Source: Macrolepiota albuminosa
Taxonomy: Eukaryota > Basidiomycota > Agaricomycetes > Agaricales > Agaricaceae
DNA: 64,000 bases
Assembly (NCBI GenBank): GCA_027475525.1
Contig: JAMWFC010000082.1
Location: 2,542,001 to 2,606,000, forward strand
Direction: 5' to 3'
Part shown: positions 35,964-47,365 of the stretch, in pieces
Layout: each line of letters starts with the position of its first letter
Position numbering within the stretch: position 1 is the first letter of the stretch
The notes under the pieces: model-generated
Seen by the model: only the letters and a program-made list of their open reading frames with translations
What the model was told of the DNA's origin: nothing
The model's database searches: none
Made by a program: the position numbers and the translations under genes

Positions 35964-37829
35964 ATGGACATGGAGAATAACCAAACTTGCTCTCAAAGCT
36001 GTCCTCTCCTTACACTTAATCTTCTCCTGTTGTTATTCGAAATGGTTACTGCATTCTCTCAACCTCGGCGTCCCTTCCATCGGCTCCGTTCTTTCCACCT
36101 TTTTACTTCACAATCACATATTAGTCCAGTTCCAAAGGCTAATCCAGAAACATCCGCTCCTTCAAGAGGTGTTCCCAGTATTAGGACACCGTTGCGTGGC
36201 GTTGTCATCATCAGGCTCGCCCTTATCGCCTCCCTAGTATTCATTTCCACGATATGCCTCTGCTTCATCGGCGCCAATGTCGAGGAGGAGTATTTCAAAA
36301 AGGCACTGACAAAAATTGCAAGCTCAGATCCCGGAGTATATATACATACAATCAATGACCAGTATAGGGACTGACAATTTGCCTTGTTCAGGTTGTGCTC
36401 TTCGGTGAAGACGTGGATGTAGACGTGGATGAGCCTTCTGTCACCATTCGATGGTCGATCCTCGCTTGTGGAACGGGGTTTTTCCTTCCAGGCTCTGCAG
36501 GTGTCCACGGAAGCATGATGTGTGGCCTGCCGATGCAACCTTTGCGTATCTTTGTAGACAAGTCAGTTATTGCCAATTTTTCGGCGCTGGGTTAATTCAT
36601 CTGACAGTCTCTACCAGTCGTTCCGAGCTTGTAGACAAGTCAGTTATTGCCAATTTTTCGGCGCTGGGTTAATTCATCTGACAGTCTCTACCAGTCGTTC
36701 CGAGCCGCTGCAATATATTATCCTGAACAAATTCCTTCTGATCGACACAGGCGAAGGTTTGTTATCGAACACCATTCACATACACCTCATTTGAATTTGA
36801 TTCTCTCAGAATTCAAAGTCTTGTTCAATTCGACAGTGATCATGTTCTTGATGTTCACAAAGCCCATTTATATCCCTTTGACTCGTATATCCTTTCCAGC
36901 ACCATCAGTGCTCTCTCTGAGACCAACAATACTGTTCCCATTCGCAGACTCCTCACAATTGAGACAACTTCAAGTTTTGATATCTACACTACTGACACTG
37001 AAACTTATTCAACTTCTGCTGTGTCAGATACTATAACACTAAACCATGTCGGTCGTGACATCGATATGCACATCGCACGACCAGCCTCGGCGCGCATTAT
37101 TACAATAATGCTTTTCACACTCAATTGGATCATGGCCCATGTGGCGGGAGGACTCACCTATATGTACGGAAAGCTGACTCAAACACACCGCATGAATATT
37201 GTCCACCTCTCTGCCGGCGTTATTCTGATTGCAATCCCTCAACTGAGAAACAGCATGCCTGACGCTCCAGGCTTTGATGGTTAGTTTCGGTCTTCTCAGA
37301 GTTGTTGAGGATAGTAGAAATTAACCGCTCATTAGGCGTCCTTATCGGTATTTCACCCTGCTCACCTTCACCTCTGTTCTGATGTTGAATTTGGACAGAT
37401 ACAATTGGGTATTTTCCGCAAATGATTATCGCGGCTGCTTCAGCGATCTTCATCTTCCTCATGTTTGTTGTCAAAACAGTTGATGAGCTGAGAAATCCTG
37501 TTTCCGTTCTCCCAGCCCAACCGCCGTCTGCTGCATCTGACCAAGTTCGGCCCCCGCCCATGCCAACCAAAGGTTCCACAGCGGCACAGATGGCGCAGTA
37601 CGAAAGGGATCGCATCACGCGCCACATGAACGGAGAATATGTTTTTCCACCGTTGCGAATTGATGTTCCAGTTTCGGAACCGTGTGGCGACACCTCGCAT
37701 CGTCGGAGCAGACCATTTGTGTGCCCAGTCAGAACAGATAACCGTTTTTCCTATTTGTCTGATAGAACAGTGACACAGGAATCACTCGATCATGACGGGA
37801 TGAGTTTTCGTAAGGTAGCCCTGCATTAG
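35964..37829 (+). CDS. DUF4436-like multi-pass membrane protein
   Basis: Function unknown. The N-terminal cytosolic part is Ser/Pro-rich, then one membrane helix (VVIIRLALIASLVFISTICL). A luminal or extracellular beta-rich region contains HKAHLYPFDSYILSSTIS, the YPFD pattern being typical of DUF4436. Three further hydrophobic helices follow: IITIMLFTLNWIMAHVAGG, IVHLSAGVILIAIPQLR and MIIAAASAIFIFLMFVV. The cytosolic tail is Pro-rich. Introns near 36335-36390, 36560-36620, 37281-37340 and others. Two 77-bp duplications touch the gene (36552-36705, inside; 37769-37922, at the stop), so exon joins between 36.5 and 36.8 kb are unreliable. The start at 35964 is the first ATG in frame. The family call rests on the motif and topology. 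Confidence 0.6.
36552..36705. repeat. Perfect 77-bp tandem duplication 7
   Basis: Unit 36552-36628 repeats at 36629-36705, across an inferred intron of the DUF4436-like gene. Confidence 0.95.
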
Positions 37830-37922
37830 GCCGGGAAGGCATTCAAGTGACACAGGAATCACTCGATCATGACGGGATGAGTTTTCGTAAGGTAGCCCTG
37901 CATTAGGCCGGGAAGGCATTCA
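37769..37922. repeat. Perfect 77-bp tandem duplication 8
   Basis: Unit 37769-37845 repeats at 37846-37922, duplicating the last codons and stop of the DUF4436-like gene. Confidence 0.95.
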
Positions 37923-38049
37923 GCTTACGGTAGTAAAACGCATAGATATAGGTCGCCTTAATCCTTGAAGAACCGCTGACGATGAATGGAGTCCATCCAA
38001 GGAAACCGGTCATATATTATACAAAGGATATATACAGGTAGCTTATGAG

Positions 38050-39051
38050 CTAGGCTTCCCCGAAAAGGCGTTTCCTGTAATAATGATAATCCGTGCACAT
38101 CAACAAAAATTTCGTCCATTCCAAAATGAAACAAGTACTTACAACCTCATCGGCGGTTCACTGAAGAATGTCTTTCCACCAACCATCTCGCGTGTCCATA
38201 CGTCGCGCATGAACCATCCAATGTGCCCGACGGCACAGCCCATTAGGTCACCAGCGGCCGCCTTCCACGTACCATTAAGGACCCAGGAGAAGGCAACAAG
38301 GGCGACAGGGAGGTAGGGAGCGGTAATTGTAAAGAGGCCGAAGAGGGATATGGGTGTGGACGGGTGCCGCCGAGACCACAGGTAGATCGGAACGAAGGCG
38401 AGCGAAGAGGACAGGAAAGGAAGGTTGAAAAGAGGTGCAATCATCTAAAACTGTGTTTAGCGTGTAGTACACAATGGATTGAAGGCGGCACGCACGAGGA
38501 GCATTATGGAGGAGAGAAAGAGGAGCCAGAAGTAGTCTGCTTTACGGTTTGCGAAAGACGACTCTTCAAGCATCCGGCTGTATCGCATGCTATGATGATT
38601 GCGCTGAACGAAGAGCAATTACTAGTAGCATGTATACTCACAAGAAGAAGAGATGAAAGACGAAATCTAGCGATATCGGTCCAAAGTAGAAGAACGTCGT
38701 CGCAGCCCGCCATATCTGTTCACATTAGTACCAGTATACAAATCTAGCGATATCGGTCCAAAGTAGAAGAACGTCGTCGCAGCCCGCCATATCTGTTCAC
38801 ATTAGTACCAGTATACCCAGTTTAGATGATCAAATCTCACCTGTGCATTACTAAATGCACTTTTCGGGCTGTAGTAGAGCTGCAGTGTGGTGACCAGCTG
38901 ACATTGCTGAAGGCATTGTTAACGAAAGTTTTCTTGGAGAATTACTTTGAACGGTACCCACGACGGCTAGGCTAGTGAGGACAGACAAAGCGAGCCAACC
39001 ACGCGTGATAGGCGGGATTTGGAAGACCCAAGCTTCAATACCAACTGGCAT
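38050..39051 (-). CDS. DER1: Derlin (Der1-like) ER membrane protein
   Basis: Rhomboid-related pseudoprotease in the ER membrane that helps move misfolded proteins out for degradation (ERAD). The start at 39051 gives AWVFQIPPITRGWLALSVLT, the usual first helix. Then QLYYSPKSAFSNAQ, WRAATTFFYFGPISLDFVFH and MRYSRMLEESSFANRKADY. Late helices are TAPYLPVALVAFSWVLNGTW and DLMGCAVGHIGWFMRDVW, which match the Derlin GHxxxFxxDV block. The protein ends KRLFGEA after a last intron (38074-38137). The 77-bp duplication at 38663-38816 covers the TTFFYFGPISLD exon edge and would disrupt the message if real. Confidence 0.9.
38663..38816. repeat. Perfect 77-bp tandem duplication 9
   Basis: Unit 38663-38739 repeats at 38740-38816 and duplicates part of a Derlin exon. 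Confidence 0.95.
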
Positions 39052-39420
39052 TACAGGAGTATTTGGGTGAGCAGTTGGAGCTGGATTTCAAATTAGGCGC
39101 TCGGACACGTGGCCGATCCCCAGAGACTTGACACCAAAATCATCACATTCAAGAAGATAGTTTACACTGGTTACTGATATAATTTGAGCATATCCTAAGG
39201 ACCAACTAAAAACACTGTTAGTGGGAAGAAGATGTCAACTGGGATACATAGTGTTTCGCGCCAGTAACGAACGGATAGATGAACAAAATCAAATAACACA
39301 CCAAAAAAACAAGAGCAGGCATAAATATCAAGAATCATATACTTCCGCTTAATATAACTGGCATCAGGTAGCCTTCCAAAGATAATAACCCTCCCAAGCA
39401 AGAAATATCTCCACCAGTAA
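39052..39420. other. Non-coding 0.37 kb upstream of Derlin
   Basis: Lies between the Derlin start and the stop of the NDP-kinase-like gene. AT-rich on the right; no motif recognised. Confidence 0.4.
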
Positions 39421-41173
39421 TCAAACGACAATTGGTTTAAAGCTCGAGGGCGCAGCCCTCGACAGTCTATTCTTCTTCTTCCTCGCAGCAGCAGCAGCAG
39501 CTAAATTCTCCGCCTCCTGTTTCGCTGCACGCAGTACGGCGCTCCTATTCGTGCGTGGCGTGATTGAGGGGCTGGAATGTACTGATGCGACGCTGCTCGG
39601 GCGTGGAGGCCGAGCTGTGGGTTTAGGGGCTGCATCCGTATCTGCATCCTCGTCCGCGACTGCGTCTCCGTTCGTGGCGGCCGCATTGGCAGCAACAGTT
39701 GTTCCGAGCTCGGACGACGGCTGCCCCACTCTGTATCGCGAAGGGGTAGCAGATAAAGATGCTCGAGACGGGGAACGGAGTGGTGGAGCTGAGGGTGAGG
39801 ATGTGCTTTTTGAAGAGGAACCATTGGAACTCGTCGAGGTGTTTCGTGCCATTCCTGGAAGCTTGGGTGTTGTCGCACCACGGACTATGGAGAAGGAGAT
39901 CATTATGTTTGCCGGGTATAAAGAGAGGGGAATGACACGAAAACGTACACATGAACGATGATGGTGGGCCCTGTTCCCCCCGCTGTCTCAACTCTGCACT
40001 CTTATTCGACCTTGGCGAAACATGAGGCGGTTTGACAGACGCGACAATGATCGACTCCCTCCTCTTATGCCCCGGCACGCCCTCGAACGTATTCGTCGCA
40101 ACCCCAACCGACTCCCTCCTCCTCGGAGGCGTCGAGGGCTCCAACCCCAGCCTCAATGACGCCGCCCGCGTCATCTTAGGCACAATACTAGGTGCAGCCG
40201 TCGACACAACCGGGATCGTTTCAGAGCGTTTATGTCCAGGCACATTCTCGAACGTCTTTTTCAGTTGTTCCTTGGACGGAGGCGTGCGGGGGCCAACCTG
40301 AGTCTTCTCGACGACCACTCCGGCGCGTAGGGCCGCGGCGCGCGTGGTGCGCGGGACGATATTGGGTGAAACGTTGGTCGCTGGGACGGCACGCGCGCGG
40401 AACGCGGGTTTGCCTGAGGGGGAAGGGCGGGAGCCACCGACGGTAGAGGGTTTAGTGGCGCTGGAGAGTGCAAAGCTCTCGTCTGTGCCATGTTGCGTCT
40501 CAGACCCGATGGAGCAGAAGGAGTTGTAGTTGTCGGTATCCTGTGGAGGGAGCTCAGCGGTGTGGAAGGGCGGGGAGGAGACGAAGATGGATGCGATTTG
40601 GACTTCGGCGGTTTGGATGTCTGGGGAGCCCATGACCGCATTTTGGGAGATGTCTTTGCCAAAAAGGGCGCGCAGGGAGTTGGGCGCGTCGACGCGGGCG
40701 ACTTCTGGGTCTGCGTTGCCCATGAGCGTGGACCACACTTCGACGGCGCGACGGCGTTCGAGGACGTATACCCAGACAGGGCCCCTAATTGAACAAGTTA
40801 TCAGTTCTGAGCCCGTCAGCCAACTTCACTTTGGATGGCAGGGCTCACTCGGAAAAGGAGGCAGCATCTTCACCAAAGAGCTCGTAGAGAGTATCTGGAT
40901 CCGTCTCGGTGTCGAATTCCATTCGCCTCTCTTTGACGATCTAATATATAAAATGTTATTACAACTCCACGTTGGCAAGGCAAAAGATTGTACTTCGAAG
41001 CTGGCTTCTTGGATTCTGTGTTCTATCTCGAAACGATGCGAGAGGGCATGGGGCTTGATTATAGCGACTGTCCTTGTGACAGGGTAGGTCGATGGCGAGC
41101 GCTGTGGAGGGTGGGTATTCTCTTCTACTTGAAGGGTGTCTCGGGACTGAGAAGACGAGAATGGGTCAGTCAT
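39421..41173 (-). CDS. NDP-kinase-like protein lacking the catalytic histidine, with repeat-rich C-terminal tail
   Basis: The N-terminal half has the nucleoside diphosphate kinase fold: RTVAIIKPHALSHRFEIEHR, then an intron and EASFEIVKERRMEF. Next come DTLYELFGEDAASFSEGPVW, VYVLERRRAVEVWSTLMG, ARVDAPNSLRALFGKD and EVQIASIF. In active enzymes the phosphorylated His lies in N-x-x-H-G-S; here it is NAVMGS, with Met encoded by 40631-40633. So phosphotransfer is probably lost. The C-terminal half is disordered and basic with a recurring unit (PGHKRSETI, then PSIVPKMTRAASLR; PGHKRRESI, then PHVSPRSNKSAELR; and ITPRTNRSAVLR). This suggests a binding or scaffolding role. Introns at about 40948, 40846-40780 and 39920. 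Cellular role unknown. Confidence 0.8.
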
Positions 41174-41661
41174 CGCGTAGCGTGTGTGAAAAACAAAGAG
41201 GCTGCGGGATATATGAGAAAGAGGTAGCTCGGGGAAGAAGTAGAGATTGATGTTGAATATTCCTCTGAGTTATGTTGATCCCTGATGCGACAGTGCGACC
41301 GGAACTCGAATATCATGACTACCCGACAAATGCACCTACAACCATTATATTCACTTCGCGGAAAATCACCAAGTTGAAAGTCGGCGAAAAAAAAAGAAAA
41401 CACAACCTCTAATTGAATGATCGTCGTGATCGTCTGTTGTTCCTGATTTCCAGACTGCTCCGGTAATGAGATTATGTATATAGTATGGATTGAATGATCG
41501 TCGTGATCGTCTGTTGTTCCTGATTTCCAGACTGCTCCGGTAATGAGATTATGTATATAGTATGGGTACACCAATGCTGTGATTATGAATACATGATATA
41601 TGTTCCTAACTCTCCGTCCTCTGACTATGCATGGCTCCAGGCCTGCCAATAGTAAGCCAAC
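41174..41661. other. Non-coding 0.5 kb with one 77-bp duplication
   Basis: Between the start of the NDP-kinase-like gene and the 3' end of TAM41, both minus strand. Only the duplication and an A-rich run near 41390 stand out. Confidence 0.45.
41412..41565. repeat. Perfect 77-bp tandem duplication 10
   Basis: Unit 41412-41488 repeats at 41489-41565 in intergenic DNA. Confidence 0.95.
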
Positions 41662-43027
41662 TCACCGCGAACCAGTCCACCATTTACTGATTTTAGCGAT
41701 GCTGTACTTGACGCTCTTCCCCAGCCCGGCGCTCGCTATGCCCTTGACGGACTGCACTGCAGCAGGATATCGCACAATCTTTCCCATCTCTAAAACGTTG
41801 TTAGAGAGAAATAAAAGTCTAGTGTAACGAACTACTCACCCTCAGTCAATACCTGAGGCAACCTCTCGTCTCCCGCAAGCTCCAACCAAAACGCGCTCTC
41901 GTCCGCCTCATCTGACAACTCTGAAGTTTTCGAATAATGCTCCCTCACACCCTTGAGCAAACTCGACGGAAGCTTTCTCAGATGAGCCACTCGAGCCACT
42001 GGACTGGTGTCCTGGCGAATCGTCGACTCTGTCACAGGCCAATGCACGCCCGGCAGCCCTACAGCAAGTCTATGGTACAGCTCTTTAAACTGCGGGCCCT
42101 GCTTGCGCACAATGTTCGACACTTTGCCTCTATTCTCCGCCGGAAGCCACATCCTCGGATCACCGTTGTACGAGATGCCGGCGATACGCTCGAAAAGCGC
42201 AGTCTCGGAAAACTCGTGTGGGAGCGTGAGGAGCGCAGCGCGTACCGCGGAGGTGAGATTGACTTGCTGCGTGAGCCGGACACGCGCGTCATCCTTAATT
42301 ATCCGTAGCGGTTTGTGCATACGCCCCGCTAGATAAAGTGACTTCCAGTTTAGTAGATCTGAACACAGATTGTCTACCGTAGTGACACCATACTTAATTC
42401 TCTAAAAGGTCCGGAGAATAAAATAATCAGTCCGGCGTCTTTACGGCGATAACTGCAGCGAAAAACACGCACCACACCACCTACGGGGACATAAGGATTG
42501 AACCATACACCTGGTCCGACCTCTTCCAGTCGCGAGACATACGAGGAGCCGAGGAGCCGAGCGTGTAGTGGGTAGTGATGCGGGTGCTGCTGCATATTGA
42601 TGGAATGGAAGTGCGCGGGGTGTGTGACCGCAAACATGAAATCTAGCATCGGCTTGTCTTCTTCTTTCAGCGAATCATAGCCGTCCTGTTCAAAGACGCC
42701 AGATCCATAGGCGAATGCATAGCGTATGGGAGCATCGAACTGAGAGACTACGGATTCGAGAAGGGCTCGTGTGCTGTCTGCAACAGGAAGTAGCTGATTT
42801 CTGCCAAACGTAGGGGGAAGAGTAGGTATCGCTGGGTGTTTATAGGGCGCTGCTGGACGAGGACGGAGGTACAGAGACGTGCGGGGCTTGTTAGGCTTGT
42901 TTGGAGGCTTTGGAGGCGGGGGCGGGATGTCGCCTGGAGCAGAGTGGACAGATTCTGTAGCAAGCGTGCGGACAACGAGAAGAACTGGGCGCGATACTGT
43001 GCGCGAGCTGCGGGCGACTGAGAGCAT
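41662..43027 (-). CDS. TAM41: Mitochondrial phosphatidate cytidylyltransferase (CDP-DAG synthase)
   Basis: Makes CDP-diacylglycerol in the mitochondrial inner membrane, the first step to cardiolipin. The start at 43027 gives an Arg/Ser-rich presequence followed by a Pro-rich linker. The nucleotidyltransferase core shows YAFAYGSGVFEQDGY, LDFMFAVTHPAHFHSINMQ and HPHHYPLHARLLGS, where GSGV and LDFMF hold the expected catalytic Gly-Ser and acidic residue. Later blocks are IKYGVTTVDNLCSDLLNW, KSLYLAGRMHKPLRII and the C-terminal VRYPAAVQSVKGIASAG. Introns near 42400-42470 and 41790-41840. No break seen. Confidence 0.93.
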
Positions 43028-43135
43028 CGCAGTCAAGTAAATCAATTTCAAAACTTGAGGTTGCTTCAAAACCACACCCCAATCACGTGAGGCAATTTAA
43101 AAATTGCGAATAACTAATGCTTAATTTCTAATTTT

Positions 43136-45826
43136 TTAGTCCCCTACAACACTCGACGTCGTCCGACTCCGCCGCTTCGCTTGCGCAAAGCCCAGACTCG
43201 CCGCCCGACCGCCCGTCTGCCGGAAGCTCCCCTCCGAGCTCGAGGGTATTGTGTCATTGCTGATAGACAACCGCCTCACCCCATCGGCCTTTGCCGGTCC
43301 CGGTCCACCGAGTGCCCAACCCACCTCCATCCCTTTTTTAATGCTCCATAGCCATGTCAACGTAAACACCGGCGTGCTGATTAACACGTTTAGCACGGGG
43401 TATATGTCGGGGTATTGAGCCGGCGGCGTCATGACCATTTCTAGTAGGTGGAGTACGATCGCGGCAGTATACACCGCCTACATGATCAGAAATTTTAGGA
43501 GGGTGCAAAAATAATCCTGGGAGACATACTGCGGAAAGAATGTTTATGAATGATCTTTTGGGGGTTTGAAATGGATTATGTCCAACAAGTCGGTTCCAAA
43601 ATAGCAGAGTTGCGATATATTGTATGCCCAGTCCATCGCGTTTGAGTAACGGCCACATGCTGTATGGTTGTCACAAAATAGCAGAGTTGCGATATATTGT
43701 ATGCCCAGTCCATCGCGTTTGAGTAACGGCCACATGCTGTATGGTTGTCAAAATTGAGCGTCGTACGTTGAAATCTACATACCTGAATACAGCAACGTTG
43801 TTCACGAGTACACCCCATGAGTAGATTGCCGAATCAACATGCGCCCCAGAAAGAAGGAGAGTGATAGGTAGCAGTGGTAGCAGTATCGTCTTTTCATGCA
43901 CCTGGAAAGAAAACAGGAAGAACGACATCGACGAAGTCAGTAGCGCATAAGGCAGAAGCGGCAGAAATGGTGTATATGTCGTCTCTGTGGCGTTATTGGT
44001 TTGTTGGGCCTCGTTTGCAGGTTGGATCCTAAACTTGAATCCAGCCTTGAGCAACACAAAGATACTGGGCAAAAATCCAAGGGCTGTCATGGCTGTCGAG
44101 AGCTTGATGAGGGATGCAGAGGATGTCCAGTTTCTCCATTTGAATACGACGTTGGACGCGCACCAGAAGTTGGCGACCTTGTCTTCGAATAAGCCACGTG
44201 CAAAAGGGAAAATTCGAGTGACAGGGCCAAGGATAGTAGTCGCAGGTGAGAAGGGCGGAAGAAAGGGTAGGAAAAGGAAAAGGAATGTGGCGAGCGTGAC
44301 GGATGCTAGGCGGATAAAGAACCTGGTGCTATGGAACTGAACTCAATAACGACTCCAACTACCAGCACGAGAGGCTTACCCTTTTGTAGGTCCAAGGAAG
44401 ATACATTTAGCAACGAGATACGTCCCTATAGCAGGCGCATAGTAAAGTGCCATCTGCTTGAAGGCAATGCTGAGGACAAAGCAAATCGCGCCCAATATAT
44501 CTTGCCCTGTAGCAAAAAAGTTGAGCGCAAGTAGTGTGAAGCCTACAAGACTCTGTGTGGGCAAATCAAGAATATATCTTGCCCTGTAGCAAAAAAGTTG
44601 AGCGCAAGTAGTGTGAAGCCTACAAGACTCTGTGTGGGCAAATCAAGTTCGATGCCTCAATACGTAGGTACGTACCAAGCATCACAGAGTTGTACTGCAA
44701 GTGCCCTGAATCAATGAGAAGCAACGCTGGTTGAAACAAGAGAGTCAGAAGAGCAATGTGCTATTAACAATTTTTGCTCAGCATTTCATCCATGAGGGCA
44801 ATTGCAAAGTTAACAGACCTGCGTCGCTTGGACCGAGTCCCTTGCCACGTCCACGCAAACATTACCAGCGCTGGGATATAGACAAGCAAATCCAACGCGA
44901 TCACCGTCATCCGCATAAAGAACTTGCTACCCTGTGTCTCCAATCCTCTGGATGTGTCCAATGCAAACCAGGACGGTTCGATCCACGAACCACTGCCTCC
45001 AATTTAGCATTCAAAATCAAAAGAAATATAATAAGACTCACACGGCACCACAAAGTAACGACACGTACGCCGTCAGCGGTGGATAATCCAGCCCCCAATA
45101 CTGTAGATCATATGTGTACCACTCCCGGAACGGTAGATGCAGCGTCAGCTCCATCCAATGGCGCTGTGCCTCGTAGTCTCCATACATCGGGGGTGTTCCT
45201 TCCCCTTAGTAGCATAAAACATTAGACAACTAGGCGCTCAGATTTCGAGAGACCAAGCTGACCAGAATACGACCCCAGCCCCAACGCTAGCTTGACCAAC
45301 ACTGCCGCACCAATAGCAGAAGGTACGACCCAGACACGCGAATTCCTCTTATGCATCCAGCGCACCCACCTCTTCCCCATGCTCGTGTCCTCTGCATGTG
45401 CCTTTGACCTCCGTGGCTGTGGGCACTCGCCATCGTTCTCAAACAACGTGCTGAAGCTAGTAGTGTGCTTCCGCGGGTGGTGTGAGGCGGTGGTAGATGC
45501 AGGAGACGCGCAACGCGATGAGACGGGAGAGTGCGGAGGCGTACGGAGCCAGTGTTGGGAAGCGGAGGTGTCGATGAGGTGACGTCTGGGAGTTGGGGAG
45601 AGGATTTCTACGGAACTGTGAGGGGAGTTGGAGCAGGGAGACTGGGACAGAGTAAGGGAGAGGCGTACCGTGGGACGCTGGCAGATGTGCGGAAGGGGGA
45701 GCCAGCGCGAGCGGAGACGGGACTCGCGCTGGGTGGATAGGCAGAACGTAAACCAGCAGACGAAGTGCGTATGCGTGTTGTCCGTCTGCGCGGTTCTTCC
45801 GGCGCAAGGGCGGAGAGTTCGTCCAT
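43136..45826 (-). CDS. ALG6: Dolichyl-P-Glc: Man9GlcNAc2-PP-dolichol alpha-1,3-glucosyltransferase
   Basis: Multi-pass ER enzyme that adds the first glucose to the N-glycan precursor. The signature [19 protein letters not shown] and [19 protein letters not shown] is present. Then come [47 protein letters not shown] and [18 protein letters not shown]. Late segments are FGFL-type helices, [19 protein letters not shown] and [18 protein letters not shown]. The tail is Ser-rich. The N-terminal cytosolic extension before RRHLIDTS is long and Ser/Pro-rich. The frame starting at the ATG at 45826 stops near 45610 and the next block is in another frame, so there is a missed intron, a later start or a frameshift. 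Two 77-bp duplications lie inside, both next to intron ends. Confidence 0.87.
43597..43750. repeat. Perfect 77-bp tandem duplication 11
   Basis: Unit 43597-43673 repeats at 43674-43750 in ALG6, duplicating a 3' splice site and the exon reading [10 protein letters not shown]. Confidence 0.95.
44494..44647. repeat. Perfect 77-bp tandem duplication 12
   Basis: Unit 44494-44570 repeats at 44571-44647 in ALG6, again duplicating a 3' splice site plus the exon start [13 protein letters not shown]. Confidence 0.95.
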
Positions 45827-45918
45827 GGTGGTGGTGCTCCACCAGATCGTGATTCGCTTGTCTCATCATCCTCGTTGCAACTATACATCTACACAGACAA
45901 TGGTATATCTAGCACTTT

Positions 45919-46929
45919 CTAATCCACGTCGTCGAACACACCCTCAATCACGTCTTTCCCGTCATCTGAGAACTTGATGTTTTTCTGCAGCCTCTGTCAG
46001 CGCGCCGCGGAAAGCTTTCGAACCAGAAGACATACAGGATGCAAAGACGATTTGCCAATGTACTTGGTGTGGTCTGGTCACGACAGATGTCCATCAATAC
46101 CGAGAGACGCCTTGGTTTACAACTCACATCCGTACGCCACGAGTTCTCCCGCAGGGTCTGTAAAGTCGACTCGTGTGTAAGCAAGAGATTTGCCTGGACA
46201 GGTTACACAATCAGGCGTATGCAAACTAGCCAAGAAGTCCAGCATTACCCATCCCAGTCAAGACAGCTTTGGCATGCAGGACATCGCCAACCCTTCCTGC
46301 GGGACGAACGAAAGAAGTTCCGATATCGGTGGACACGCCGGTCATGAATTGACCTTTCGTGGCCACAGCCAGCGAACCCAGTGTGTCAGTAAGAGAAGTA
46401 ATGAGGCCACCATGTACTGCAGCATGGCGTGAGCCGTTTAACCGTGCGTTGGCAGAAACCTTATCCTTACCTGTCTTTTAGAGTTTTCAATTCTAGGTAA
46501 GGAATGGTCAAAGACGGTTATGCACGCACCCCAACTCGGTTTACTGGCAAACATTTTTCTTGTTAGAGGTAATAACCTTGTCATGCAATGCATCACGTAC
46601 GATTTGACTGCTCAATCTTGAGAGAAACCCTCACCATGCCCGGTGTCGCATCGTGTATGACAAGCTGGAAAAATTAGTCACAACCAGAGACGGTGTTAAT
46701 GGACGCGCTGCCATAATAATTGAGCGTAAAGTCACATTTGGGAAACATTGTGTGTCATGGCCTGTCATTTGGGGTTCAGGATATGCGTGGGTGTGCGTGC
46801 AGCGTGTGAGACAGACCTTTGGTATCGAGAAATGATTTCCAGACCTGTAGAGACACGGGTTAGCCAGTTCGCTGTTCTGGTGGATGGTACTACCCTGCGA
46901 GTGAAGCGCAGACACGCAGAGGCGGACAT
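45919..46929 (-). CDS. Hotdog-fold thioesterase (THEM2/PaaI type)
   Basis: Probable acyl-CoA thioesterase. Spliced exons give LVIHDATPGMVRVSLKIEQS, then KVSANARLNGSRHAAVHGGL, where HGG is the catalytic loop. TDTLGSLAVATKG follows on the hotdog helix, then TGVSTDIGTSFVRPAGRVGD and GKSLAYTRVDFTDPAGELVA. The end is DGKDVIEGVFDDVD at 45919. At least five short introns. The 5' end is not resolved: a 77-bp duplication (46869-47022) covers it and two frames compete in the first exon; the upper coordinate is the nearest ATG. Divergent from the acyl-CoA dehydrogenase, a functional neighbour in fatty acyl metabolism, which may or may not be meaningful. Confidence 0.78.
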
Positions 46930-47022
46930 GGTGGTGAACTGGAGGTCGCTGTTCTGGTGGATGGTACTACCCTGCGAGTGAAGCGCAGACACGCAGAGGC
47001 GGACATGGTGGTGAACTGGAGG
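46869..47022. repeat. Perfect 77-bp tandem duplication 13
   Basis: Unit 46869-46945 repeats at 46946-47022 and duplicates the first-exon region of the thioesterase gene. Confidence 0.95.
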
Positions 47023-47365
47023 TCCGGACCGGTCGCCGATTGTTATTTCTTGATTTCCACCTCCTTATAGAATAAGTATCTGATCCAGAAAATAGACAGA
47101 TTGGTTACAAAACTCGTTAGAGTTTGTCTCGAGCCGAGGACAGATGATTCGGACGCCGCTCAGTCAGGAGATGGAATCAAATTGGACAATCCTCATCCTG
47201 TCGTTTAGACATTTCCACGTCCAAGTTAATGCTTCACGCACTCTTTATCTTCCAGCTTCACATGACATCCAGATGTTTAAATAGTTAACCGACGGGTATG
47301 GGACAACAAGTGTCACTGTTCAAGTTATTTTTCCCTGAGGAACCGACGTTCCTTCATCTAACACC
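47023..47365. promoter_or_regulatory. Divergent promoter region of thioesterase and acyl-CoA dehydrogenase
   Basis: About 340 bp between the duplication and the acyl-CoA dehydrogenase start. No named motif was recognised. Confidence 0.4.

Noticed and set aside
36395..36540. Calcium-binding loop suggested by the run DVDVDVDE
   Set aside because: The spacing does not fit an EF-hand; it is an alternating beta-strand motif within the DUF4436-like extracellular region.
39501..40738. Several long ORFs on both strands over the NDP-kinase-like tail
   Set aside because: GC-rich, repeat-rich coding sequence keeps other frames open. Only the minus-strand frame continuing the NDP-kinase fold has support.
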